Of a stretch of 7,437 bases of DNA, positions 1 through 7,100 are shown one piece after another; the stretch's first letter is position 1, and each line of letters begins with the position of its first letter. The stretch is from Capsulimonas sp. GTDB lineage: Bacteria; Armatimonadota; Armatimonadia; Armatimonadales; Capsulimonadaceae. A program made the translations under genes and the position numbers. The notes under the pieces were generated by a model. That model saw only the letters and a program-made list of their open reading frames with translations. It made no database searches and was not told the DNA's origin. Location of the stretch: NCBI GenBank assembly GCA_025963815.1, contig JAOQAA010000474.1, positions 1 through 7,437 on the forward strand. Reading direction: 5' to 3'.

Positions 1-1017
1 AATTCCCGTGTTCTCCATCTTGTCGCGCGCCAGCAGCGTCTGGAAGATCGTAAAGATCTTCTCATGGTACTGGGGCTCGATACCGGGACCGTCGTCCGAC
101 ACGGAGAACTGAGACATTGTTCCCAAATCTTCCCAGCCGATCGTGATGCGCCCGTACGGGCGATGATGATGTTTTACTCCATTGCCAATCAGATTTAAGA
201 ATACTTGCTGCAGGCGCAGACGCTCCGTCACAAATGTAGGCATTCCCGAAGCGATCTCGAATTGAAACTCCGGCGGCGCCGAGAGCAGGTCGATCGTTTC
301 CCGGACCAGCGTCTCGGTATCCACTCTCTCCGGCTGAACGACGATGCGGCCGACCCGGGCGTATTGCAGCAGACCGTCGATCAATCCTTCCATGCGACTG
401 ACTCGGCCGCTAAGACGGCGCAGCTGGTCGGCGATCTCCGGCGTCAGCTGCGTCCCCAGGTCTTCCTGGATCCAACTGGCGATCGTCGCGATGCCGCGTA
501 GCGGCGCCTTTAAGTCGTGGGAAGCGACATAGGCGAACTGATCCAGTTCCGCGTTGCGGCGCTCCAACTCCGCGTTCTTCGCCTCTAAGGAGCGTCGCTG
601 CTCGTCCAGGATCGTCAGCATGCTCGTGCGGTCCATGGCGTTCCGGACGGCGCGCGAAACTTCCTCGGGACCGGCCTGGCCCTTGATCAGATAGTCCTGC
701 GCGCCAAGTTTCATCGCAGTCAGCGCAACGCTCTGACTGGAGACCCCAGTCAGCAGAACGATCGGGAAGATGCCAAACGGCGACGCCTCGCGCAGCGCCT
801 CCAGCAGCTCTACCCCATCCATATCCGGCATCTGGTAATCCAGCAGAACGCAGTCCGGCGCATGCTCTAAGTACCGCTGAAGCCCTTCCTCGCCGCTTTC
901 CGCTTCAATGAACGTATTGGCGTACTCCGTCTCCAACTGCAAATAGCGCCGGAGGATCGCTCGGTCCTCCGGGGTATCGTCGATGATTAATATTTCGCGT
1001 GGCATGCGGGATATCAT
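1..1017 (-). CDS. Receiver-histidine kinase protein (REC-HisKA-HATPase), cut by window edge
   Basis: Cytoplasmic two-component protein with its receiver domain at the N-terminus, ahead of a kinase module; 339 codons are visible. Receiver (about residues 8-125): acidic pair D13-D14, phosphoacceptor D60 in DYQMPDMDG, T90 in LLTG and K112 in YLIKG, a complete active site. A charged helical linker (about 135-160) leads to HisKA with H167 in SHDLKAPLRG, then HATPase with N-box N275/N279 (NLIGNGVKH), G1 box DDGPGI (308-313) and F-box KIFTIFQTL (320-328). The sequence stops in the G2 box (ENTGI), so perhaps 30-40 residues are missing. There is no membrane segment or separate sensor domain. I chose the ATG at 1017 because GAGG lies 8 bases upstream; the in-frame ATG at 1005 has no such site. 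The gene follows bphP by 10 bases in the same operon, so the receiver probably takes phosphate from BphP (inference). Its kinase module resembles that of BphP. Confidence 0.93.
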   Translation of the reverse strand, partial: MISRMPREILIIDDTPEDRAILRRYLQLETEYANTFIEAESGEEGLQRYLEHAPDCVLLDYQMPDMDGVELLEALREASPFGIFPIVLLTGVSSQSVALTAMKLGAQDYLIKGQAGPEEVSRAVRNAMDRTSMLTILDEQRRSLEAKNAELERRNAELDQFAYVASHDLKAPLRGIATIASWIQEDLGTQLTPEIADQLRRLSGRVSRMEGLIDGLLQYARVGRIVVQPERVDTETLVRETIDLLSAPPEFQFEIASGMPTFVTERLRLQQVFLNLIGNGVKHHHRPYGRITIGWEDLGTMSQFSVSDDGPGIEPQYHEKIFTIFQTLLARDKMENTGI

Positions 1018-1025
1018 TGGGTTCG

Positions 1026-1029
1026 CCTC
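1026..1029 (-). promoter_or_regulatory. Ribosome binding site overlapping the bphP stop codon
   Basis: Read on the minus strand, the sequence runs TGAGGCGAACCCAATG. The TGA ends bphP, and the GAGG sharing its GA is a Shine-Dalgarno match 8 bases before the ATG at 1017. This supports the 1017 start over the one at 1005. It also implies that a ribosome terminating on bphP sits on the initiation site of the next gene, the usual arrangement for translational coupling. Confidence 0.7.
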
Positions 1030-3346
1030 AGACTTCGTTCGCGGTCCAGGCTGCTCCGTTCTCACGCGGCTGCGCCAGCGTAAAGTAAAACGTGGTTCCT
1101 GAGCCCACGGCGCTGTCGATCCAGATCCGGCCGCCGTGACGCTCGACGATTCGCTTGACAATGGTGAGGCCCGCGCCGCTGCCGCCGCCGTACTTGTCGC
1201 GCCCATGAAGCCTTCGGAAGATCTGAAACACGTCGTCCCAGCGTCGCTCCGGAATGCCGATCCCGTTATCCCGGACCCAGAGGACGATGGGAGGCGTGTC
1301 GCCGCCTTCCTCGCCGGGAGGCCACACGGAGCCGTCGTCTGTGTATCCCAGCTCGATCCAGCCGCCTGCGCCATCGCGGTATTTGAGGGCGTTGCCGATC
1401 AGGTTTTGGTAGACATGGCCGATGCGCACATGGTCGACGGGAAGCGTGGGGAGCGGACGAGGAATGCGCAGCTCCATGCCGGGCTGCTCCAGCTGCGTGT
1501 GCAGGATCTGCCTGGTCTCGGCGGCGACCTTGTTCAGGTCGATCGGCTCGAACTCCATCTCCACGCGGCCGACGCGGGAGTATTCCAGGAGGGAATCGAT
1601 CAGTCCTTCCATGCGTCCCGTCAGCGCAGAGAGGGTGACAAGCTGTTCGCGCCCTTCGCCGACCAGGATTTCGGCCTGATCTTCGGCAAGGATGGCCGCG
1701 TAGTTCCGGATGCCGCGCAGCGGCTCTTTCAGATCGTGCGAGACGATGTAGGCGAAGGCGTCCAGCTCCGCGTTGCTCGACTTCAGTTCGCCGTTCAAAC
1801 GGCTGACGTCGGCGAAGGCGCGGCGCAGAGCGGCCCCGAGCAGCGCGGCCCGCATCTCCGCCGCCGTCGTCAGGTCTGCGGAGCGCCAGGGCAGAGAACG
1901 GTCACGGACGGACTGCTTCCAAATCTCGAATGATTTGCGTGGGTGCAAAACCATCGAGTCGCCTTCCGGATCGACGGGCTTATGCGGATCGCCGGCCCAA
2001 TCGACGGTGCGGATGACTTCGGGACGGAACCACAGCAAGCAATCGCCGCGGCTTCGGTCGATAAACAGCGCGAGAAGTCCACTTGCCGTCTCCGGGGGGA
2101 TTTCCGATGCGGGGATGTCGCGCGCGATCGATTCCGTCGCGTAAACTTCCTCCTCGGGCCGCGTTTTGAGATACTCGACGATCTTCTGGATCTCGGCGGC
2201 GGTCGGCGTTTGACCAATAGCGTCGATTTTACCGCCAATACAGACCGCGGCGCCCGAAGCGCCGAACAGTTCGAGCAGATCGCTTTCGAGCGCGTGTGGG
2301 AATTTGGCGCCCGTGCTCCAGTCGCGCAGACCGTCCTGAAGCCGCATCCGAATATCGCGCAGGCGCGCGATATAGCCTTGCTCCTCGACGTCTTCGCCAG
2401 CCGTGATCTGGACCGACAGGATCTGCCCCAGAAACTCGCAAGCAGCGCGCGTTTCGTAAGGGAGAAACCGCGCCGTCTCGTGGTGGCAGGCGATCAGCCC
2501 CCAGAGCTTGTCGCCGCGCATGATCGACACGGACATGGAGGCGCCGACGCCCATGTTCTTGAGATATTGGATATGGATGGGGGAAACCGCGCGCAGGATG
2601 GAAAAACTCAGGTCCAGCGGCGTTTCGCCCGTCTCCAGAGCGGCGAGCAGCGCCGCCGGCGTGCAGCCCACATCGAAAGCCATACGCAGCCAGTTGCGCG
2701 TATAAAGGGCGCGCGCTTGACTGGGAATGTCCGACGCCGGGTAACGCAGTCCCAGCCACGATCCCATGTCCGCGCGCTTCGCCTCCGCGATGACCGCGCC
2801 GTTCCATTCTTCGTCGAACCGATATCCCATCACGCGGTCGAAACCCGTAATTCGGCGCACTTCCTCGGCGGCGAACTGGCAGAGGGCGTCCACCCCCGAT
2901 GTCTTTTGCAGACGGGTGAGCGAATCGCGCACGGCATGGTAGAAACCCAGAAACTCGACGCTGCGTCCGCCCACCGACGGCTCCATCTCCAGGATCAAGG
3001 CCTGGTCGGTCCGGTGCACGATGCAGTCAAAGCTCGCCGGTCCTGCTGGAGTGCTTAGCATGAGCTTGACCGGGTTCATGCGTGTGGGATCGAGGGAGCT
3101 CAGACAATTGCGCAGATGCAGAACGCCGCGCGCGCCGAGCAGGGCGCTTCCGTCCGTTCCCAGCAGCGTTGCGGCGGGTATCCCAAACAGCGACTCGGTG
3201 TTATCGCTGACGTGCGTGAGGGAGAGCTTCGGCGCGGTGAAGGCTAGGAGCGCCCCGTGCGGCTGGATACGGCCTGGGATGTGGATCGGCTCGCGGTCGC
3301 AGTTCGTGAGATCGACGGCGATGTGGGGAGCAGGCGCTTCAGTCAT
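1028..3346 (-). CDS. bphP: Bacteriophytochrome histidine kinase (PAS-GAF-PHY-HisKA-HATPase)
   Basis: Soluble red/far-red photoreceptor kinase of 772 residues, close to the usual size. PAS (about 10-120) carries C16 in CDREPIHIPGRIQPHG, the biliverdin-attaching cysteine position of bacteriophytochromes. GAF (about 138-315) has Y175, the PASDIP motif (203-208, D206), H258 in SPIHIQYL and the CHH motif (287-289). Residue 257 is Ile where plant and cyanobacterial phytochromes carry the bilin-binding Cys, which again favours biliverdin. PHY (about 325-500) has the tongue motifs WFRPE (439-443) and PRKSF (469-473). HisKA has H537 in SHDLKEPLRG; the ATPase domain has N648/N652 (NLIGNALKYR), DNGIGIP (693-699) and GGGSGAGL (720-727). 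All expected key residues are present, so an active photosensor kinase is predicted. There is no C-terminal receiver. The start ATG overlaps the bphO stop as ATGA, and the next gene begins 10 bases after its stop. Other frames across this region are shadows. Confidence 0.97.
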   Translation of the reverse strand: MTEAPAPHIAVDLTNCDREPIHIPGRIQPHGALLAFTAPKLSLTHVSDNTESLFGIPAATLLGTDGSALLGARGVLHLRNCLSSLDPTRMNPVKLMLSTPAGPASFDCIVHRTDQALILEMEPSVGGRSVEFLGFYHAVRDSLTRLQKTSGVDALCQFAAEEVRRITGFDRVMGYRFDEEWNGAVIAEAKRADMGSWLGLRYPASDIPSQARALYTRNWLRMAFDVGCTPAALLAALETGETPLDLSFSILRAVSPIHIQYLKNMGVGASMSVSIMRGDKLWGLIACHHETARFLPYETRAACEFLGQILSVQITAGEDVEEQGYIARLRDIRMRLQDGLRDWSTGAKFPHALESDLLELFGASGAAVCIGGKIDAIGQTPTAAEIQKIVEYLKTRPEEEVYATESIARDIPASEIPPETASGLLALFIDRSRGDCLLWFRPEVIRTVDWAGDPHKPVDPEGDSMVLHPRKSFEIWKQSVRDRSLPWRSADLTTAAEMRAALLGAALRRAFADVSRLNGELKSSNAELDAFAYIVSHDLKEPLRGIRNYAAILAEDQAEILVGEGREQLVTLSALTGRMEGLIDSLLEYSRVGRVEMEFEPIDLNKVAAETRQILHTQLEQPGMELRIPRPLPTLPVDHVRIGHVYQNLIGNALKYRDGAGGWIELGYTDDGSVWPPGEEGGDTPPIVLWVRDNGIGIPERRWDDVFQIFRRLHGRDKYGGGSGAGLTIVKRIVERHGGRIWIDSAVGSGTTFYFTLAQPRENGAAWTANEV

Positions 3347-3942
3347 TCATCTTCTTTCTGATTCTTATCTGAAGGCTCAGCGCAGAGCCATGTTTCGAGC
3401 GTACGGAACACGCCGCGGGCGGCGCTGGTCATGGCGTCCCGATCGTCGCCGGAGAGATCGGCTCCGTCCACCGCCGCGCACAGCTCGCGCCAGCGGCGTC
3501 CCGTCTGAGCGCCGTAGCCGTCGAAGAACGCCGTCGGCAGCGCGTCTGTTCCGTAAGTCTCCTGGATCATGCGCCGGATGATCTGTCCGCCGAGTGTCGA
3601 TCCCTCCGTCACGTACAGGCATCCCAGGGCTTCGGCGCGGGTTTTGGGGCGAGGCGCATCCGGGCACTCCGGCAGCCGCGCGCACTGCTCCTCGGTGACG
3701 CCCATCGCCCGCAGGTCCGAAGCCAAGCTGGGCAGACGTGTGCGCGCTGCCAGATCGATCTGAGGAGGAAGAAGCCTCTCTGTTGCTTTAAGCGCCGTTT
3801 CATAGGGACGATAGAAACCGTAAAAGCGCTCCAATAGCCGCCGGTAGGAATGGGGCGTCGCGCACTGCGCTCGAATGTCGAGCCGGTCTTCCAATTGCTG
3901 ATGGTCCGGACGTGTCGCGAGGCGGAGAAGTTCGATGGACAT
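3343..3942 (-). CDS. bphO: Heme oxygenase supplying biliverdin to the phytochrome
   Basis: Cytoplasmic heme oxygenase of 199 residues, a usual size for the bacterial BphO/HmuO family. It opens heme to biliverdin, releasing iron and CO. The proximal heme ligand should be H14 in LRLATRPDHQQLED, the conserved position near the N-terminus. The distal-helix signature LGCLYVTEGSTLGGQ (106-120) is clear. The C-terminus is a short charged tail (KNQKEDE). The ATG at 3942 lies exactly where family members start; a weak purine-rich site (GGAAA) is a few bases upstream. It is the first gene of the unit, its stop overlaps the bphP start by four bases, and its product is the chromophore BphP needs, so the two are expected to be co-expressed. 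I prefer bphO to the iron-acquisition symbol hmuO because of the phytochrome next door. Confidence 0.95.
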   Translation of the reverse strand: MSIELLRLATRPDHQQLEDRLDIRAQCATPHSYRRLLERFYGFYRPYETALKATERLLPPQIDLAARTRLPSLASDLRAMGVTEEQCARLPECPDAPRPKTRAEALGCLYVTEGSTLGGQIIRRMIQETYGTDALPTAFFDGYGAQTGRRWRELCAAVDGADLSGDDRDAMTSAARGVFRTLETWLCAEPSDKNQKEDE

Positions 3943-3954
3943 ATTGTATTTCCA

Positions 3955-3970
3955 GGCGCCGCAAAGCGCC
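3955..3970 (-). other. Small GC hairpin in the bphO leader
   Basis: GGCGC (3955-3959) and GCGCC (3966-3970) are perfect inverted copies around a six-base loop. In the leftward transcript the stem ends only a few bases before the weak ribosome binding site of bphO (about 3949-3954), so it could affect initiation. A five-base GC stem is common by chance in DNA of this composition, so confidence in a function is low. Confidence 0.25.
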
Positions 3971-3980
3971 GCTAAGGACT

Positions 3981-4004
3981 ATGTACCACAAAAGAAGTGG
4001 ACAT
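3981..4004. repeat. Imperfect 8-base inverted repeat, candidate operator
   Basis: The left arm ATGT-A-CCAC (3981-3989) and the right arm GTGGACAT (3997-4004) are inverted copies, apart from one extra A in the left arm, separated by the seven-base spacer AAAAGAA. It lies between the two divergent genes, 38 bases upstream of bphO and about 100 upstream of the other gene, where a shared operator would be expected. It is not T-rich after the stem and so does not look like a terminator. The binding protein is unknown. Confidence 0.4.
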
Positions 4005-4104
4005 GAGCCAAGCGTTCGCAAAAAAATCATGACGATTGACCGAAAGATATGACGCCCAAACGCCGATAACTAAAGTGCGTGAGTATTTCTCCCTCCACAA
4101 TCTG

Positions 4105-7100
4105 ATGGGGAGAGACAGAAGAACGGGTGTAGCTGTGGAAATTGCGACGACAATAGATCCGAACTGGGAAGCGGCGCGCTTGGAGCAGCTCCATGCGTAT
4201 GGAATCCTTGATACCGAGGAAGAAGCGATCTTTGACGATCTGGTGAAGCTTGCCTCGCAAATCTGCGGCGTCCCCATCGCGCTCATTACCCTCGTCGATG
4301 AAGGCCGCCAATGGTTCAAGGCCAAAGTCGGAATTGACGCGATCGAGACGCCTCGCGGAACGGCGTTCTGCGCGCATACCATTCTTCAAAACGACATTAT
4401 GATCGTGCCGGACGCCACGCGCGATTTGAGATTTGCCGATAATCCTCTGGTGACCGAAGAGCCTCATGTGCATTTCTACGCCGGGGCTCCGTTGATCACG
4501 TCCGCCGGATATGCGCTGGGCACGATCTGCGTGATCGATGTGCAGCCGCGTACTTTGGAGGCGGCGCAGATCCAGGCGCTGGAGGCGCTGAGCCGCCAGG
4601 TGGTCACTCTGCTGGAAATGCGTCACGCGCTGCGTCTGGGAGATGCCGCTCTGACCCTGCGCGACGCCGCCGCCGCCGAGCTGCGCGGCGGCCATGCGCG
4701 TCAGGAGGCGATTTTCAATTCGGCTTTGGACGGCATCGTGACAGTTGACGCCGCGGGAACCGTGCTTGATTTCAATCCCGCCGCCGAGCATACATTTGGC
4801 TATACGCGCGAGGAAGCAGTAGGGCGGGAAGTCACATCATTGATCTTTCCGGAGAGGCTTGGGGCCGCGTACCGCCAGAATCTGGCGGAATGTGCGGCGT
4901 CGGGAACCGGTTCGCTTGTTGGAAAGCGTGTGGAATTGGTGGCGCGACGTAAGGATGGGACGGAGTTTCCCGCCGAACTTTCGCTTTCCGCAATCGATAG
5001 TGCGGGAAAACGGGAGTTTTCGGCTTATCTGCGGGATCTTTCCGATCGGGTAGCAAGTTCCGAAGCGCTGCGCGACAGCGATATCCAGTTCCGCGCCGTC
5101 TTCGATTGCGCGCTGGATGCGATCCTGGTGTCCATCGGCGGAGAAGTAGTTTACGCCAACTCGTCCCTGCTCAAACTCTTCGGATTTCAAAACGAGGAAG
5201 AACTGACCAGCGTGCCGGTTTGGAGCCTGGTCGCCCCCGAAGATCGGGATATGGTGACGACGCGTGGTGTGATGCGTGCGAAAGGGCTGGACGTACTGGC
5301 GTCGTACGAAGTGCGATGCGTGCGCGCCGATGGCGGCCTGATCGATGTCGAGCTGTATGGATCGGTTTATACTTATCAGGGACGCGTCTATTCCGTGGTC
5401 AGCCTGCGCGACATCACGGAGCGCAAGCGCATGGAGGAGGCGGTCGCCGAGAGCGAGGAGCGATACCGGCTGCTGGCGGAGTTCGGCTCGGATATCATTA
5501 CGGTCATCGGCTTCGATGGGATTATTCTCTACGAGAGCCCTTCCCTCACCCGGGTGCTCGGCTACGACCCGTCGGAGTTTGTTGGGACCGCTGACGCCAG
5601 CGTGATCCACCCCGAGGATCTGGAAAACGTCAATTTGGCCTTCCATGACGCCATGTGGAAGGGCGGGTTCTTCGAGCCGCTCACATTCCGTATCCGCCAT
5701 AAAAACGGTTCCTGGCGGTATTTGGAAATGACCGGCAACACCCTCACCGGACATCCGACGATGGAAGGACTGATCGTCCACTCTCGCGATGTCACCGATC
5801 GGCGCATGGCGCAGATAGAGCTGGAGCGGGCGCACGAATATTTGGAAGCGCGCGTCGAAGAGCGTACGGCGGCCGTGGAAGAGGCGAACGCCAGTCTCCA
5901 AGGGGAAATCGCGGAGCGCATGGAGATAGAGCGCGTCCTGCGCGCGACCGAGGAGAAATACCGAGGCATCTTCGAGAACGCCAGCGAAGGCATTTTTCAG
6001 ACCACTCCCGATGGGAAATATCTCAGCGCCAATCCCGCGCTTGCGCGGATTTACGGCTATGAAGACGCCGCGCAGCTGGTTGCGGGGCAGCAGGATATTG
6101 CGGACGATCTTTATGTGCTCCTGGAACGACGGAGTGAGTTTGTGTCTTTGATCTCGCGGAATGGCTCGATTTCGAACTTCGAATCGCAGGTGATTCGCGT
6201 GGACGGAGAAACCGTATGGATTTCGGAGAACGCGCGCGCCGTTCTGGACGACGACGGCTCCGTTCTCTATTATGAGGGCACGGTCGAGGATATTACCCGG
6301 CGCAAAATGCTCGAAGCCGAGCGGGAGGACATGCTGCGCGAGGCGATCGCGCGCGCCGACCATGATCCGCTGACCGGGCTGCTCAATCACCGCGCCTTCC
6401 ACAAGCGATGGAACGAAGAGGCCGACCGCGCTCAGCGCGACGGCGTGACGCTGGGCGTCGCCATTCTGGACCTGGACAACTTTGCGTTTTTCAATGATGC
6501 TTACGGTCATGCTGTCGGCGACGAAGTGCTGCGCCGGGTCGCGCAGACATTGACCTCATGCTGCCGTGGCTACGATATCCTGGGCCGGTACGGCGGCGAC
6601 GAGTTCATCATGATCCTGCCCGGTATGGATGTCGATGAGATGTCTATCCTGGAGGAGCGCCTCAACGACGGCTTGGCGCGCACGGGATTCCGGCCACCCG
6701 GCGGCGACAACCTGATCCCGCTGACGGTTTCGATCGGATCGGCGGTCTTTCCCTTTGATGGCGCTGGCCGCACCGATGTGCTTGCCTGCGCGGCCGAACG
6801 TCTGGCGCGGGCCAAATCCGGCGAAGGAAGTGCTTCGGAGGCGGTGCTCGCCGCGTTGACGCGTACGGTCGAAGGATTCCCCATGCTGACGGCCCTTGTT
6901 AGCGCCGTGGACAACAAAGACCGCTACACGCGCCGGCATTCGGAAGATGTACTGATGTACTGTCTGGAAATCGCCGAGGAGCTGGGAATGGGCGAAGCCG
7001 CGAAGCAGCGCCTTGGGATCGCCGCTCTGCTGCACGATGTCGGCAAGATCGGCGTGCCGGACCATATCCTGCGCAAGCCGGGCAAATTGACGGAGGACGA

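Larger units (their letters stand above)
3943..4104. promoter_or_regulatory. Divergent intergenic region between bphO and the cyclic-di-GMP gene
   Basis: The only non-coding stretch of note. It must carry the promoter of the bphO-bphP operon (leftward) and probably that of the large GGDEF/HD-GYP gene (rightward). It is visibly richer in A+T than the genes and has a run of seven A at 4020-4026. I found no pair of -35 and -10 boxes at acceptable spacing on either strand: TTGACC at 4036-4041 has no matching -10, and a leftward TTGGCT...TACATA pair would be spaced 20 bases. It contains the inverted repeat at 3981-4004 and a small hairpin at 3955-3970, listed separately. Promoter function is inferred from gene orientation. 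Confidence 0.55.

Noticed and set aside
1136..1933. 265-codon plus-strand frame opposite the kinase part of bphP
   Set aside because: The opposite strand carries the H, N, G1 and G2 boxes of the kinase in the correct order; this frame shows no domain.
1943..3058. 371-codon plus-strand frame opposite bphP
   Set aside because: Antisense to the GAF and PHY domains of bphP; its translation is rich in Arg, Ala and Asp without domain character.
3800..4030. 76-codon minus-strand frame spanning the bphO start and the intergenic region, with a hydrophobic N-terminus
   Set aside because: Most of it overlaps bphO in another frame, and its start lacks a good ribosome binding site. The hydrophobic stretch is short and looks accidental.
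4036..4041. TTGACC as a -35 box for the rightward gene
   Set aside because: Nothing resembling a -10 box lies 16-18 bases downstream; GATAAC begins 23 bases after it, which is too far.
4027..4791. 254-codon minus-strand frame opposite the GAF domain
   Set aside because: Antisense to a clear GAF coding sequence, with no recognisable motif; judged a shadow.
4837..6510. 557-codon open frame on the minus strand, opposite the large cyclic-di-GMP gene
   Set aside because: The plus-strand frame encodes recognisable PAS and GGDEF domains over the whole stretch. The minus-strand translation shows no familiar domain and is the expected antisense shadow of G+C-biased codons.
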